Shown in pieces: positions 16,322-24,520 of a stretch of 64,000 nucleotides of DNA (within the stretch, counting starts at the first letter, position 1; each line of letters opens with the position of its first letter). Under the pieces are notes generated by a model that worked only from the letters and a program-made list of their open reading frames with translations, did not search any database and was not told the DNA's origin. The position numbers were made by a program, and so were the translations under genes. Source of the stretch: Hyphomicrobium_A sp964493785 (GTDB taxonomy: Bacteria > Pseudomonadota > Alphaproteobacteria > Rhizobiales > Hyphomicrobiaceae); NCBI GenBank assembly GCA_964493785.1, contig CAZBPM010000023.1, forward strand, positions 8,643-72,642, in the 5' to 3' direction.

Positions 16322-17359
16322 ATGCGGTCCTTCGGCGCCATTCTGCGTAGCGCGGCGTGCACCTTTCTTCTCGCCGTTGGAGGCATCGCACCTGCCTCCG
16401 CGGCTGGCGAAGTGAATATCTATTCGTATCGCGAGCCGGGCCTCATCAATCCGATGCTCGAGGCCTTCACCAAGGAAACCGGCATCAAGACCAACGTGGT
16501 GTTCGCCAAGGACGGTCTGATCGAGCGCCTGACTGCTGAAGGCAAGAACAGCCCCGCCGACGTCCTCCTCACCAACGAGTCCGGCCTGCTGTTCCAGGCA
16601 GTCAATGCCGGCGTCACTCAGCCGGTGAACTCGCCGACACTCGACAAGGAAATTCCTGCCAGCCTGCGCGCCGCCGACGATCAGTGGTTCGGCCTGACCA
16701 AGCGCGCCCGCGTCGTCTACGCCTCAAAGGATCGCGTCAAGCAGGACGCCATCACCTACGAGGAACTGGCCGACCCGAAGTGGCGCGGCAAGATCTGCAT
16801 CCGCTCGGGTCAGCACACCTACAACATCGCCCTCACGGCTTCGATGATCGCCCATCACGGCGAGGAATACACCGAGAAGTGGCTGACCGGCCTCAAGTCC
16901 AATCTCGCCCGCCGCCCTGCAGGCGGTGACCGCGAAGGCGTCCGCGACGTGCAGGCGGGCCTCTGCGACATCGCCATCGGCAACACTTACTACATGGCGG
17001 CGATGCTCAAGAATCCCGAGCAGAAGGTCTGGGCCGATAGCGTCCGTATCATCTTCCCGAATGCGGCCGATCGCGGCACGCACGTCAACGTGTCGGGCAT
17101 GGCGATGACGGCCAATCCACCCAACAAGGACAACGCGCTGCGGCTGATGGAATTTCTCGCCTCGCCGACGGCACAGCAGCTCTACGTGCAGGACAACGGC
17201 GAATATCCTGTGCTCGACGGTGTACCCGCCTCCGCAGTGGTGCAGAGCTGGGGACCCCTGAAGGCCGATCCGCTGCCGCTCACCAACATTGCCGCGCTGC
17301 GGAAGAAAGCTTCCGAGCTTGTCGACCGTGTTCAATTCGATCAGGGGCCTAGCAACTGA
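16322..17359 (+). CDS. Ferric-iron ABC transporter, periplasmic binding protein (FbpA/FutA type)
   Basis: 345 residues from the ATG at 16322, with a Sec signal peptide ending PASAAG and then the family start EVNIYSYREPGLINPMLEAF. The lobe-closing residues of ferric-binding proteins are visible, including the tyrosine pair in IGNTYYMAAM and the IKTNVVFAKDGLIERL segment. The protein captures Fe(III) in the periplasm and delivers it to the downstream permease. Its stop overlaps the ATG of the next gene (TGATG), indicating translational coupling. No ICE-box (Irr) or RirA-type operator was recognised upstream, so iron control is unproven from sequence. Confidence 0.92.
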   Translation: MRSFGAILRSAACTFLLAVGGIAPASAAGEVNIYSYREPGLINPMLEAFTKETGIKTNVVFAKDGLIERLTAEGKNSPADVLLTNESGLLFQAVNAGVTQPVNSPTLDKEIPASLRAADDQWFGLTKRARVVYASKDRVKQDAITYEELADPKWRGKICIRSGQHTYNIALTASMIAHHGEEYTEKWLTGLKSNLARRPAGGDREGVRDVQAGLCDIAIGNTYYMAAMLKNPEQKVWADSVRIIFPNAADRGTHVNVSGMAMTANPPNKDNALRLMEFLASPTAQQLYVQDNGEYPVLDGVPASAVVQSWGPLKADPLPLTNIAALRKKASELVDRVQFDQGPSN

Positions 17360-17883
17360 TGTCTGAGATCGACACTTTCCAGAATGGCCGTTCCTCTCGC
17401 GATTTCGCGATACCCGCGGCCGCCATGTTTCCCGCCGCTGAGCGTCTCGTGGGCGTCGGCTTCCGCTGCTGGCTGCAAGGCTTCCAGACCAGCGACATCG
17501 GCTGCTGGGAGCTGGCGTGGGAGGAAATCTCTCGCGCCGTCGGCCCTCAGGCTGCCAAGCCGCTGATGACCGAACTCGCCTGCTGGGTCCGCGCCGTGCA
17601 GGATTCCGCCGAGCGCCGCATCGAGGTCTTCCCCGCGCAGTCGCGCCGCTTCTGCCGCGACGAATGCCTCGCCATCTCGATGGTCGCCGCCTGCCAGCAC
17701 TCGACGTGCCCTGCCTTCCGCGCCTGCGCCGTGGCGCTGCTCGGTTGCAACGACGTCGATGAAGCCATCGAAGGCGCCGAGGGTTTCGCCCGCTGCCTCA
17801 AGGAAGCCGGCCAGATGCTATCGCCCGGCACCGTGTTCATGGGCGCTGGTCTTGTAACGCCAGGCGTTCGCGGGCGCTGCTGA
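17359..17883 (+). CDS. Cys-rich protein of unknown function within the ferric transport operon
   Basis: 174 residues with no signal peptide or membrane helix. Eleven cysteines sit at about positions 37, 49, 75, 99, 103, 112, 117, 123, 130, 146 and 174. Five of them make a tight cluster C-x3-C-x8-C-x4-C-x5-C between 99 and 123. Conserved-looking Trp residues flank the early cysteines (RCWLQ, GCWELAWEEI, LACWVR). It is wedged between the iron-binding protein (1-bp start/stop overlap) and the permease (49 bp downstream), so it should be co-expressed with iron import. The cysteines suggest metal or Fe-S binding, or redox handling of iron, in the cytosol. I do not recognise the family. Confidence 0.85.
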   Translation: MSEIDTFQNGRSSRDFAIPAAAMFPAAERLVGVGFRCWLQGFQTSDIGCWELAWEEISRAVGPQAAKPLMTELACWVRAVQDSAERRIEVFPAQSRRFCRDECLAISMVAACQHSTCPAFRACAVALLGCNDVDEAIEGAEGFARCLKEAGQMLSPGTVFMGAGLVTPGVRGRC

Positions 17884-17932
17884 CGACGACGCGCTCGTCG
17901 TCCCGATGAGCTGAAGGAAGGCGCGCCGGCCG

Positions 17933-19690
17933 ATGGACGTTGAAGGGTCGAGGCTGACGCTCCCTCGTTATCTCGCACAATCGTTGATCTCCGCCCGCCA
18001 CGGCCTGCGCGACCTGCCCGAGACCGTGCGCAACTGGCATCGCCGCCGCACGTCGTCCCCCGCCTGGACGTTTGTCGTAGGCGCCATCCTGCTCGTCGTC
18101 GCCCTGCCGGTCGCCACCGTCGTGCTCCTTGCGCTGACGCCGACGGACAACATCTGGCCGCACCTAGTCTCGACCGTGCTGCCGGGCTCCATGCTGCGCA
18201 CTTTGCTGCTGTCGTTCGGCGTCGCCTTGGTGACCCTCGTCGTCGGCAGCGGCACAGCCTGGCTCATCACCATGTATCGCTTCCCCGGGCGTGACCTGCT
18301 CGATCGCCTGCTCGTCGTCCCGCTGGCCGTGCCGACGTACATAGTCGCCTATTGCTACGTCGAGCTTCTCGACTATGCCGGCCCGGTGCAGACGCACCTG
18401 CGAGCGACATTCGGTTTTACGACGATCACCGATTACTGGTTTCCTCAGATACGGTCGCTGGGCGGCGGCATCTTCATCATGTCGTCGGTGCTGTACCCTT
18501 ACGTCTACCTCACCGCCCGCGCGAGCTTCGCGCAGCAATCCATCTGCGTGCTCGAGGTCGCACGCACGCTGGGCCGCTCGCCATTGGCGACATTCTTCGA
18601 CGTAGCATTGCCGATAGCGCGCCCGGCAATCGCCGCCGGCGTCGCACTCGTCATCATGGAATGCCTGAATGATATTGGCGCCGTGCAATATCTCGGCATC
18701 GATACGCTCTCTGCCAGCATCTATGCGACCTGGGTCCAGCGCTCCAACATCGGCGGCGCCGCACAAATCGCCACGGTCATGCTGTTGCTCGTCGCCGCGC
18801 TGTTTGCCGCCGAGAGAGCGATGCGCGGCGGCGCACGCACCAACCACACCACCGGCCGTTACCGCTCAATTCCATTTCAGGAACTCGAGGGCTGGAAGGC
18901 TATTGCCGCGTCCACGCTGACGACCCTGCCGTTCGTGTTCGGCTTCGTCGTGCCGCTCGCCGTCATCGTTCCCGACGTCGCGACCCACTTCGACAGCGCA
19001 ATGGCGAGTGGGTTCCTCACCGCCGCCGCCAATACGCTGATGTTGGCGACGATGGCATCCGCCGTCGCCATCGCCGTGGCACTGACGCTGGCCTACGCCC
19101 GCCGCGTCGCCGGCAATCGCTTTATTCGTTCTGCCGGACGCATCGCGGCCCTCGGTTATGCCGTGCCGGGCACCGTGCTCGCCATCGGCCTCCTCATACC
19201 CCTCGCCGGCTTCGACAACCGCGTCGATGATTTCATGCGCTCCCACATCGGCGTGTCGACCGGCCTGCTCCTATCCGGCTCTCTGTTCGCGCTGGTCCTC
19301 GCCTACGTGATCCGCTTCCTCGCCGTCGCCCTGGCCTCGATCGAAGCCGGCCTCGACCGCATATCGACCAACCTCGACGCCGCCGCGCGCACGCTCGGCG
19401 CCTCCACGCTGTCGTCGCTGGGCCGCGTACACCTGCCTCTGCTCGTCGCCCCGCTTGGCGCCGCCGCGCTCCTCGTTTTCGTCGATTGCATGAAGGAGCT
19501 GCCCGCGACGCTACTCCTGCGCCCCTTCAATTTTGAGACGCTGGCGACGCACGTCTACTCCCTCGCCTCGATTGAGCAGTTGGAGCAGGCTTCGCTCGCG
19601 GCGCTGATGATCGTCCTCGTCGGCCTCGTGCCCGTCCTGCTCCTGCACGAGGCGATCGCCGGCGGACGCCCCGGCGGCAGCGGCCGCTGA
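17933..19690 (+). CDS. Ferric-iron ABC transporter permease, fused two-domain (FbpB type)
   Basis: 585 residues with about 12 membrane helices in two homologous halves. Each half ends in a BPD_transp_1 EAA loop: LEVARTLGRSPLATFFDVALPIARPAI in the first half (quoted as LEVARTLGRSPL) and LDAAARTLGASTLSSLGRVH in the second. This is the fused permease of the iron(III) family (FbpB/SfuB). It receives Fe from the upstream binding protein. No ATP-binding subunit follows: the next gene is on the opposite strand only 13 bp away, so FbpC must be encoded elsewhere. An ATG at 17933 is chosen after an AAGGAAGG site. Confidence 0.92.
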   Translation: MDVEGSRLTLPRYLAQSLISARHGLRDLPETVRNWHRRRTSSPAWTFVVGAILLVVALPVATVVLLALTPTDNIWPHLVSTVLPGSMLRTLLLSFGVALVTLVVGSGTAWLITMYRFPGRDLLDRLLVVPLAVPTYIVAYCYVELLDYAGPVQTHLRATFGFTTITDYWFPQIRSLGGGIFIMSSVLYPYVYLTARASFAQQSICVLEVARTLGRSPLATFFDVALPIARPAIAAGVALVIMECLNDIGAVQYLGIDTLSASIYATWVQRSNIGGAAQIATVMLLLVAALFAAERAMRGGARTNHTTGRYRSIPFQELEGWKAIAASTLTTLPFVFGFVVPLAVIVPDVATHFDSAMASGFLTAAANTLMLATMASAVAIAVALTLAYARRVAGNRFIRSAGRIAALGYAVPGTVLAIGLLIPLAGFDNRVDDFMRSHIGVSTGLLLSGSLFALVLAYVIRFLAVALASIEAGLDRISTNLDAAARTLGASTLSSLGRVHLPLLVAPLGAAALLVFVDCMKELPATLLLRPFNFETLATHVYSLASIEQLEQASLAALMIVLVGLVPVLLLHEAIAGGRPGGSGR

Positions 19691-19703
19691 CGCAGCTCAG
19701 GCT

Positions 19704-20741
19704 TTAATCGACCACGTCGTCTTCCTCGATCGGATCCTCAAGTATCTCGCGCTCCGGCGAGGCCCGATCCTGCGTCTCCCCGGACCAGCCGATATTGAGA
19801 AGTGCGTCGCCCATGTTGACGATAGGCAATGTCGTGCGCCCGATGATGATGCCGCGTCGCGGCGACCGAACCTCGACAGCCGTGTCGTCATACGGGTTGG
19901 CGACATATCCGACGATCTCGCCCACGCTCACGCCGTCGCCGATCCGCTTCGTCGTCCGGAACACGCCGCCCTCCGGCGACCGCAGCCAGCTCGACGCGGT
20001 GATCAGCACCGGCACGCGCCGTTCCCCGGGATGCTCGACTCCATCGGCGACATCAAGCATCTCCATCTTCAGCATCACGCCCGTGATGCCGTCGACGCCG
20101 GCCCGGATCGCGAACTCATCGAAACGCAATCCCTCGCCGCCCTCGTAGCTCAGCACATCGACTCCCGCGGCCCGCGCCGCCTCCCGCAACGAGCCGATCC
20201 GCTCGGGGCTCTCCAGCATCACCTCGGCGCCGAACGCACGCCCCAGTTCGCTCACGAATGGCCGCTGTCGGAACACGCACCTGATCTGCGGCAGGTTGAT
20301 GCGATGGATCGCCGCCGTATGCAGATCAATGCCAACCTGCGAGCGCTTTACGATCTCGGTCAGGAAAAGATGTGCAAGGCGCGCCGCGAGCGATCCGTTC
20401 GCCGAGCCGGGAAACGATCGGTTGAGATCGCGCCGATCCGGCAGATAGCGCGACCGGCTGATGAACCCGAAAACATTAACCACCGGCACGCACAGCAAAG
20501 TGCCGCTTATGCTCTCCGGCGTAAGCGTCCGAAGCAGCCGGCGGATAATCTCGACGCCATTGAGTTCATCGCCGTGGATCGCGGCCGACACGAACATCGT
20601 CGGCCCCGGCTGCGCACCGTGCAGCACCTGCACCGGCAGTGTGACAGGCGCATGATTGGAAAGCTTCGAAATGGGCAAATCGACCAGCCGGCGCTCGCCC
20701 GGCGGCACAGCCAGCCCACCAATGATGAACGGCTGCCTCAC
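19704..20741 (-). CDS. Succinylglutamate desuccinylase/aspartoacylase family protein (M14 zinc hydrolase)
   Basis: Predicted zinc-dependent amidohydrolase that releases acyl groups from amino acids or cleaves C-terminal residues. The zinc ligands are seen in AAIHGDELNG (His and Glu) and, further on, GIDLHTA. The C-terminal half has an extra barrel-like domain (VRSPRRGIIIGRTTLP) typical of the AstE/AspA group linked to RimK. I chose the GTG at 20741, with GGAGG 11 nt upstream, because homologs start just before PFIIGG. An ATG at 20864 would add 41 poorly conserved residues with three cysteines. No RimK is adjacent. The substrate is unknown. Confidence 0.82.
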   Translation of the reverse strand: MRQPFIIGGLAVPPGERRLVDLPISKLSNHAPVTLPVQVLHGAQPGPTMFVSAAIHGDELNGVEIIRRLLRTLTPESISGTLLCVPVVNVFGFISRSRYLPDRRDLNRSFPGSANGSLAARLAHLFLTEIVKRSQVGIDLHTAAIHRINLPQIRCVFRQRPFVSELGRAFGAEVMLESPERIGSLREAARAAGVDVLSYEGGEGLRFDEFAIRAGVDGITGVMLKMEMLDVADGVEHPGERRVPVLITASSWLRSPEGGVFRTTKRIGDGVSVGEIVGYVANPYDDTAVEVRSPRRGIIIGRTTLPIVNMGDALLNIGWSGETQDRASPEREILEDPIEEDDVVD

Positions 20742-21145
20742 GGCCTGCCCAACCTCCGCATCTGCATGATCCGGCCGAAAGGTGCACGAGCGTGCGTGCC
20801 CGCGCAAGCAGCACCGATCCAGGACATCGTTTTGCAGAGTCGGCACATTTTTGACTTGCCTCAACGCTATGCGCTTTCCACACGAATTTGCTTAGTCCGT
20901 GTGCGAAAAAGCGTGGGCAGCCGCGATCATCGTCTCGCCATGCCGCGCCGCTCGCGCTATGAATTGGTCACATTAAGAAAATTCCACGCCGCACGCTGCC
21001 AAAGCAAGCTCGCAGCTTGCACCGCGGCAGGGTGGCATCTAAGACTACCTCACCGACAAAGTTGCTTCGCCTCCGGCCTTGGCAGGATCGGCGTTCGATG
21101 TCGACACGTTGATGCAGGTAGCGTGTGCTGAGGCGATAGGTGTCC
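20742..21145. other. Divergent intergenic region
   Basis: Lies between the minus-strand M14 hydrolase and the plus-strand AsmA gene. It holds the possible N-terminal extension of the hydrolase (to 20864), then about 280 bp with no gene, strong promoter match or hairpin that I could recognise. Confidence 0.4.
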
Positions 21146-22996
21146 ATGAAGCGCCCGAAGCAAACGATGAAACGCTACCCACGATCGCTTGCCGTTGTTT
21201 GCTTTCTGCTCGTCCTTTTCGCCGCGCCTCTCCTTATCCTCGATCGCCACGACCGCCTCGCGCTTCAGAGCGCAGCTGTGTATGCGGCCTCCGCCGACAG
21301 CTACAGCCTCAGCACCCCCGTCCGTCTGATGACCGGCCCGACGATCGAGCTGGAAAGCGGCACATTGTCGATCCCCACCGGCCGCACAGGACTGGCGCGC
21401 GGTGGGCAGATGATCGCCATGCTCATCACCGGCAGTGGCCCTCACCTCGCACTCGAAAATGCAACGTTCACCGCCGACTTCTCGGCGCGCGAGCCCACGA
21501 TCTCGCGGGAAGAGCCAAGCGGTGAGATAGCCCCGCTTGTCCAAGCGCTCCAGGGCATGCAGTTCGGCAGTCTCACGGTCGAGGACAGCACTGTCCGCAT
21601 CAAGATGTCCGACGGTGCCATCGTCGAGCTGCAGAGCGTCGACGCCACGATCTCCGGCAAGCCGAATGGAGCCGTCAGCGCCATCGGTTCCTTCAACTTT
21701 CGCGGCGAGCGGGTGGAGTTCGATACGTTCCTCGACGCCAGCCTCGACGCGCAGGGCATGTCTCGTCCGATTTCCGCATCGTTCGCCAGCAAGCCACTCC
21801 GCGCCATCATCGACGGCAGCCTGATGCTTGGCGAAAACCCCCAGCTGATCTCACCTCAAGCTGCGCTCACCACCGCCGATCTGCGCGCAACGGCGCGCTG
21901 GCTTGGCGTCGACTGGCCGAGCGGCAACGGCTTCGGTGCTTTCCGCGCAAAGGGCCCTCTCGAATGGGTCGGCCGCTCCATCTCGTTCCAGAACGCCGCT
22001 GTCGAGTTCGACGAAAATGATGCGAACGGTACCCTGTCGCTCAACTTCGCAGGCCAGCGGCCGATGATCGAGGGAACTCTCGGCCTCAAGACGCTGGATC
22101 TCACGCAGTACATGAAGAAGGACGAGACGCAGACCAACCCGGCGACCCTTCTTGCCGCAGCTAAAAACATCTCCGGGCTGGCGTTGCCCCTCATCGACGC
22201 CGTCGACGCTGACTTCCGCATCTCCTCCGACCGCGTCTCGCTTCCGGCTACCACCATCGGCCGCAGCGCCGTGACGGTATCGCTCCGCAGCGGCAAGCTG
22301 ATCGCCGATGTCGCCGAACTGGAATTCGACGATGGCACCCGCGGCGGTGGCCAGATCCGCATCGATCAAAACGGCGCCGAGCCCAGCTACACCATTCAGG
22401 CGAAGTTTGAATCCCCCGATGTCGGTCGCGCCATCCAGTCGGCCTTCGGCCATCCCACGGTGCAAGGCCGCGGCTCTCTCACCATCGACCTTACGGCCAC
22501 CGGCGATACGGGCGACAGCCTGGTGCGCTCTCTTTCCGGAAAGCTCTGCGCCACGCTGATAGAGGGCGGCCGCATCGGCATTGACATCAACACCTTGACC
22601 GCGGGCGAGAACGCAACCATGCCCGACGGCGCCTGGCAGCAGGTCAGTACCAACGCAATCTCGGTCGACAAACTCGACGCGCGCTTCGTCGTGACGAACG
22701 GCATCATGCGCGCACAATCAGCAGAAGCCGTGTCCGGCCAGCGCGCGCTGAAAGCCGATGGCGCCATCAGCCTGATCGATCACAGCCTCGATATGCAGCT
22801 TGCGGTTGGCGACGTGGCAATATCGACTGAAGGCGAGAGCAATAGCGGTAGCGACGCCGATAACACCGAGACCACGACCCCGGTGAAGATGCAGCCGCGC
22901 GAGATCATCAACATGCGCGGCCCCTGGTCCAGCCCCGCCGTCCAGAGTGTCCCGGTCGACAGCGCCCAGAAGTCTGCCCTGTCGCCACCCGGCTGA
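21146..22996 (+). CDS. AsmA family outer-membrane biogenesis-like protein
   Basis: About 616 residues. An N-terminal membrane anchor (LAVVCFLLVLFAAPLLILD) is followed by a large beta-rich periplasmic domain. AsmA C-terminal repeats are seen, such as LTIDLTATGDTGDSLVRSLSGK, close to the family motif for intermembrane lipid-bridge proteins (AsmA, TamB, YhdP). Such proteins are thought to carry phospholipid to the outer membrane. A GTG at 21140 and an ATG at 21167 are alternative starts; all keep the anchor. It ends with a TTPVKMQPREIINMRGPWSSP segment, common at AsmA C-termini. It is convergent with glpD. Confidence 0.87.
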   Translation: MKRPKQTMKRYPRSLAVVCFLLVLFAAPLLILDRHDRLALQSAAVYAASADSYSLSTPVRLMTGPTIELESGTLSIPTGRTGLARGGQMIAMLITGSGPHLALENATFTADFSAREPTISREEPSGEIAPLVQALQGMQFGSLTVEDSTVRIKMSDGAIVELQSVDATISGKPNGAVSAIGSFNFRGERVEFDTFLDASLDAQGMSRPISASFASKPLRAIIDGSLMLGENPQLISPQAALTTADLRATARWLGVDWPSGNGFGAFRAKGPLEWVGRSISFQNAAVEFDENDANGTLSLNFAGQRPMIEGTLGLKTLDLTQYMKKDETQTNPATLLAAAKNISGLALPLIDAVDADFRISSDRVSLPATTIGRSAVTVSLRSGKLIADVAELEFDDGTRGGGQIRIDQNGAEPSYTIQAKFESPDVGRAIQSAFGHPTVQGRGSLTIDLTATGDTGDSLVRSLSGKLCATLIEGGRIGIDINTLTAGENATMPDGAWQQVSTNAISVDKLDARFVVTNGIMRAQSAEAVSGQRALKADGAISLIDHSLDMQLAVGDVAISTEGESNSGSDADNTETTTPVKMQPREIINMRGPWSSPAVQSVPVDSAQKSALSPPG

Positions 22997-23005
22997 CCTC
23001 ACCGG

Positions 23006-24496
23006 CTACAGCAGCCGAGCAATCGCGTCCTGCGCAACTGCCCGCTGCTCCGCGTCCATGTGCAGGCCATACTTCGTCCGGCGCCATAGGACATCGTCCG
23101 GCTCACGCGCCCATTCCCGGTCGCGCAGATAAATCACCTCACGCTCGCTGAGACCCGCGCCCAGTGCCTTACCCAGTCCCCGTGTGTCCTCCGCGTCGCC
23201 CAGAACCTCTTCCGCCAACGTTCCATAGCGACGCGCCAGCCGCCCCAGGAACGCCGCGTCGAAACCCCGGCGCTGACGGCACAGGTTTCGGATGAACAGC
23301 TCTAGGCCGCCCTCGCCGAAGTCACCGCCGGGCAGCGGGCTCGTTGCGGTCCACGCTCGCCTCAGATTTGGAAAGTGGGGAGCCAGTTTCAGCATCGCCG
23401 CTTCTGCGAGCCGCCGATACGTCGTCAGCTTTCCGCCCAGCACCGTCAGCAGCGGCGCGCCGTCCTCATCGCTCAACGCGAGACGATAGTCGCGCGAAAC
23501 GGCCGATGCGTTCTCGCTGCTATCATCATCGAACAGCGGCCGCACACCGGCGAAACTCCACACGATTTCCGAGCGCGAAGGCGGACTGACAAAAAACTGC
23601 CGCGTCAGCGACAACAGATACTCTTCCTCCTCGCCGCTGATGGTGACCACGGACGGATCGCCCTCGTATCCCATCTCCGTTGTGCCAATGAGCGTAAAGC
23701 GCTCTTCGTAGGGAATGGCGAACACCACGCGTCCGTCCGCGTTCTGGCAGAGGTAGGCGTCGTTCGCTCCCGCAATGCGCGGCACCGCAATGTGACTGCC
23801 CTTGACCAGTCGCACAGGAAATTCCCGGCCGGCCGCATGTTGCAGAACCGTTCTGCCGACGCCATCGACCCACGGCCCCGCGGCATTCACCAGAGCGCGC
23901 GACTGCACATCGAGCCGCCCGCTTCTGCCGTCGAGCACGACATGCCAGATGCCGTTCTCTGCGCGCGCCGACGTCACCCGCGTGCGCGTTTCGACGCGCG
24001 CCCCCCGCTCAGCGGCCGCGCGCGCGTTCAGAACGACGAGCCGCGCATCATCGACGCGGCAATCCCAATAGGTGAAGCCCTGACTAAGCTCGCTGCGCAG
24101 CGCGTAACCCGCCGGATCACGCCGCAGGTTGATCGACGACGACGCCGGAATGCGCTGGCGCTTGCCGAGATTGTCGTACAGGAAAAGCCCGGCGCGTAGC
24201 GCCAGCCCCGAGCGCCCGCCCGCGACTTGCGGCAGGATGAAGCGCTGCGGCCAGATGATGTGCCCCGCATTGCGCAGCAGAACCTCGCGTTCTTCCAGCG
24301 CCTCGCGCACGAGCCGGAACTCGAAGTGCTCCAGGTAGCGCAAGCCGCCGTGAATGAGCTTCGAACTCGCCGAGGACGTTCCACCGCCAAGGTCAGCCTT
24401 TTCGGCAAGCAGCACGCTGAGCCCGCGGCCAGCGGCATCAGCGGCGATCCCGGCACCATTGATGCCTCCGCCAATCACGACGAGGTCATAGATCAT
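23006..24496 (-). CDS. glpD: Aerobic glycerol-3-phosphate dehydrogenase
   Basis: FAD enzyme at the inner membrane that oxidises sn-glycerol 3-phosphate to dihydroxyacetone phosphate and passes electrons to quinone. 496 residues; the FAD fingerprint GGGINGAGIAADAAGRG lies at about residues 9-25. It is followed by GGTSSASSKLIHGGLRYLE, the family signature, and a C-terminal helical domain. Length is normal. It follows the symporter pair on the same strand with a 24-bp gap. No glpK, glpF or glpR is present. The symporter may bring in a related carbon source, but this is speculative. Confidence 0.95.
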   Translation of the reverse strand: MIYDLVVIGGGINGAGIAADAAGRGLSVLLAEKADLGGGTSSASSKLIHGGLRYLEHFEFRLVREALEEREVLLRNAGHIIWPQRFILPQVAGGRSGLALRAGLFLYDNLGKRQRIPASSSINLRRDPAGYALRSELSQGFTYWDCRVDDARLVVLNARAAAERGARVETRTRVTSARAENGIWHVVLDGRSGRLDVQSRALVNAAGPWVDGVGRTVLQHAAGREFPVRLVKGSHIAVPRIAGANDAYLCQNADGRVVFAIPYEERFTLIGTTEMGYEGDPSVVTISGEEEEYLLSLTRQFFVSPPSRSEIVWSFAGVRPLFDDDSSENASAVSRDYRLALSDEDGAPLLTVLGGKLTTYRRLAEAAMLKLAPHFPNLRRAWTATSPLPGGDFGEGGLELFIRNLCRQRRGFDAAFLGRLARRYGTLAEEVLGDAEDTRGLGKALGAGLSEREVIYLRDREWAREPDDVLWRRTKYGLHMDAEQRAVAQDAIARLL

Positions 24497-24520
24497 GAGC
24501 TGAAGCTAGCACGCGCGGGC

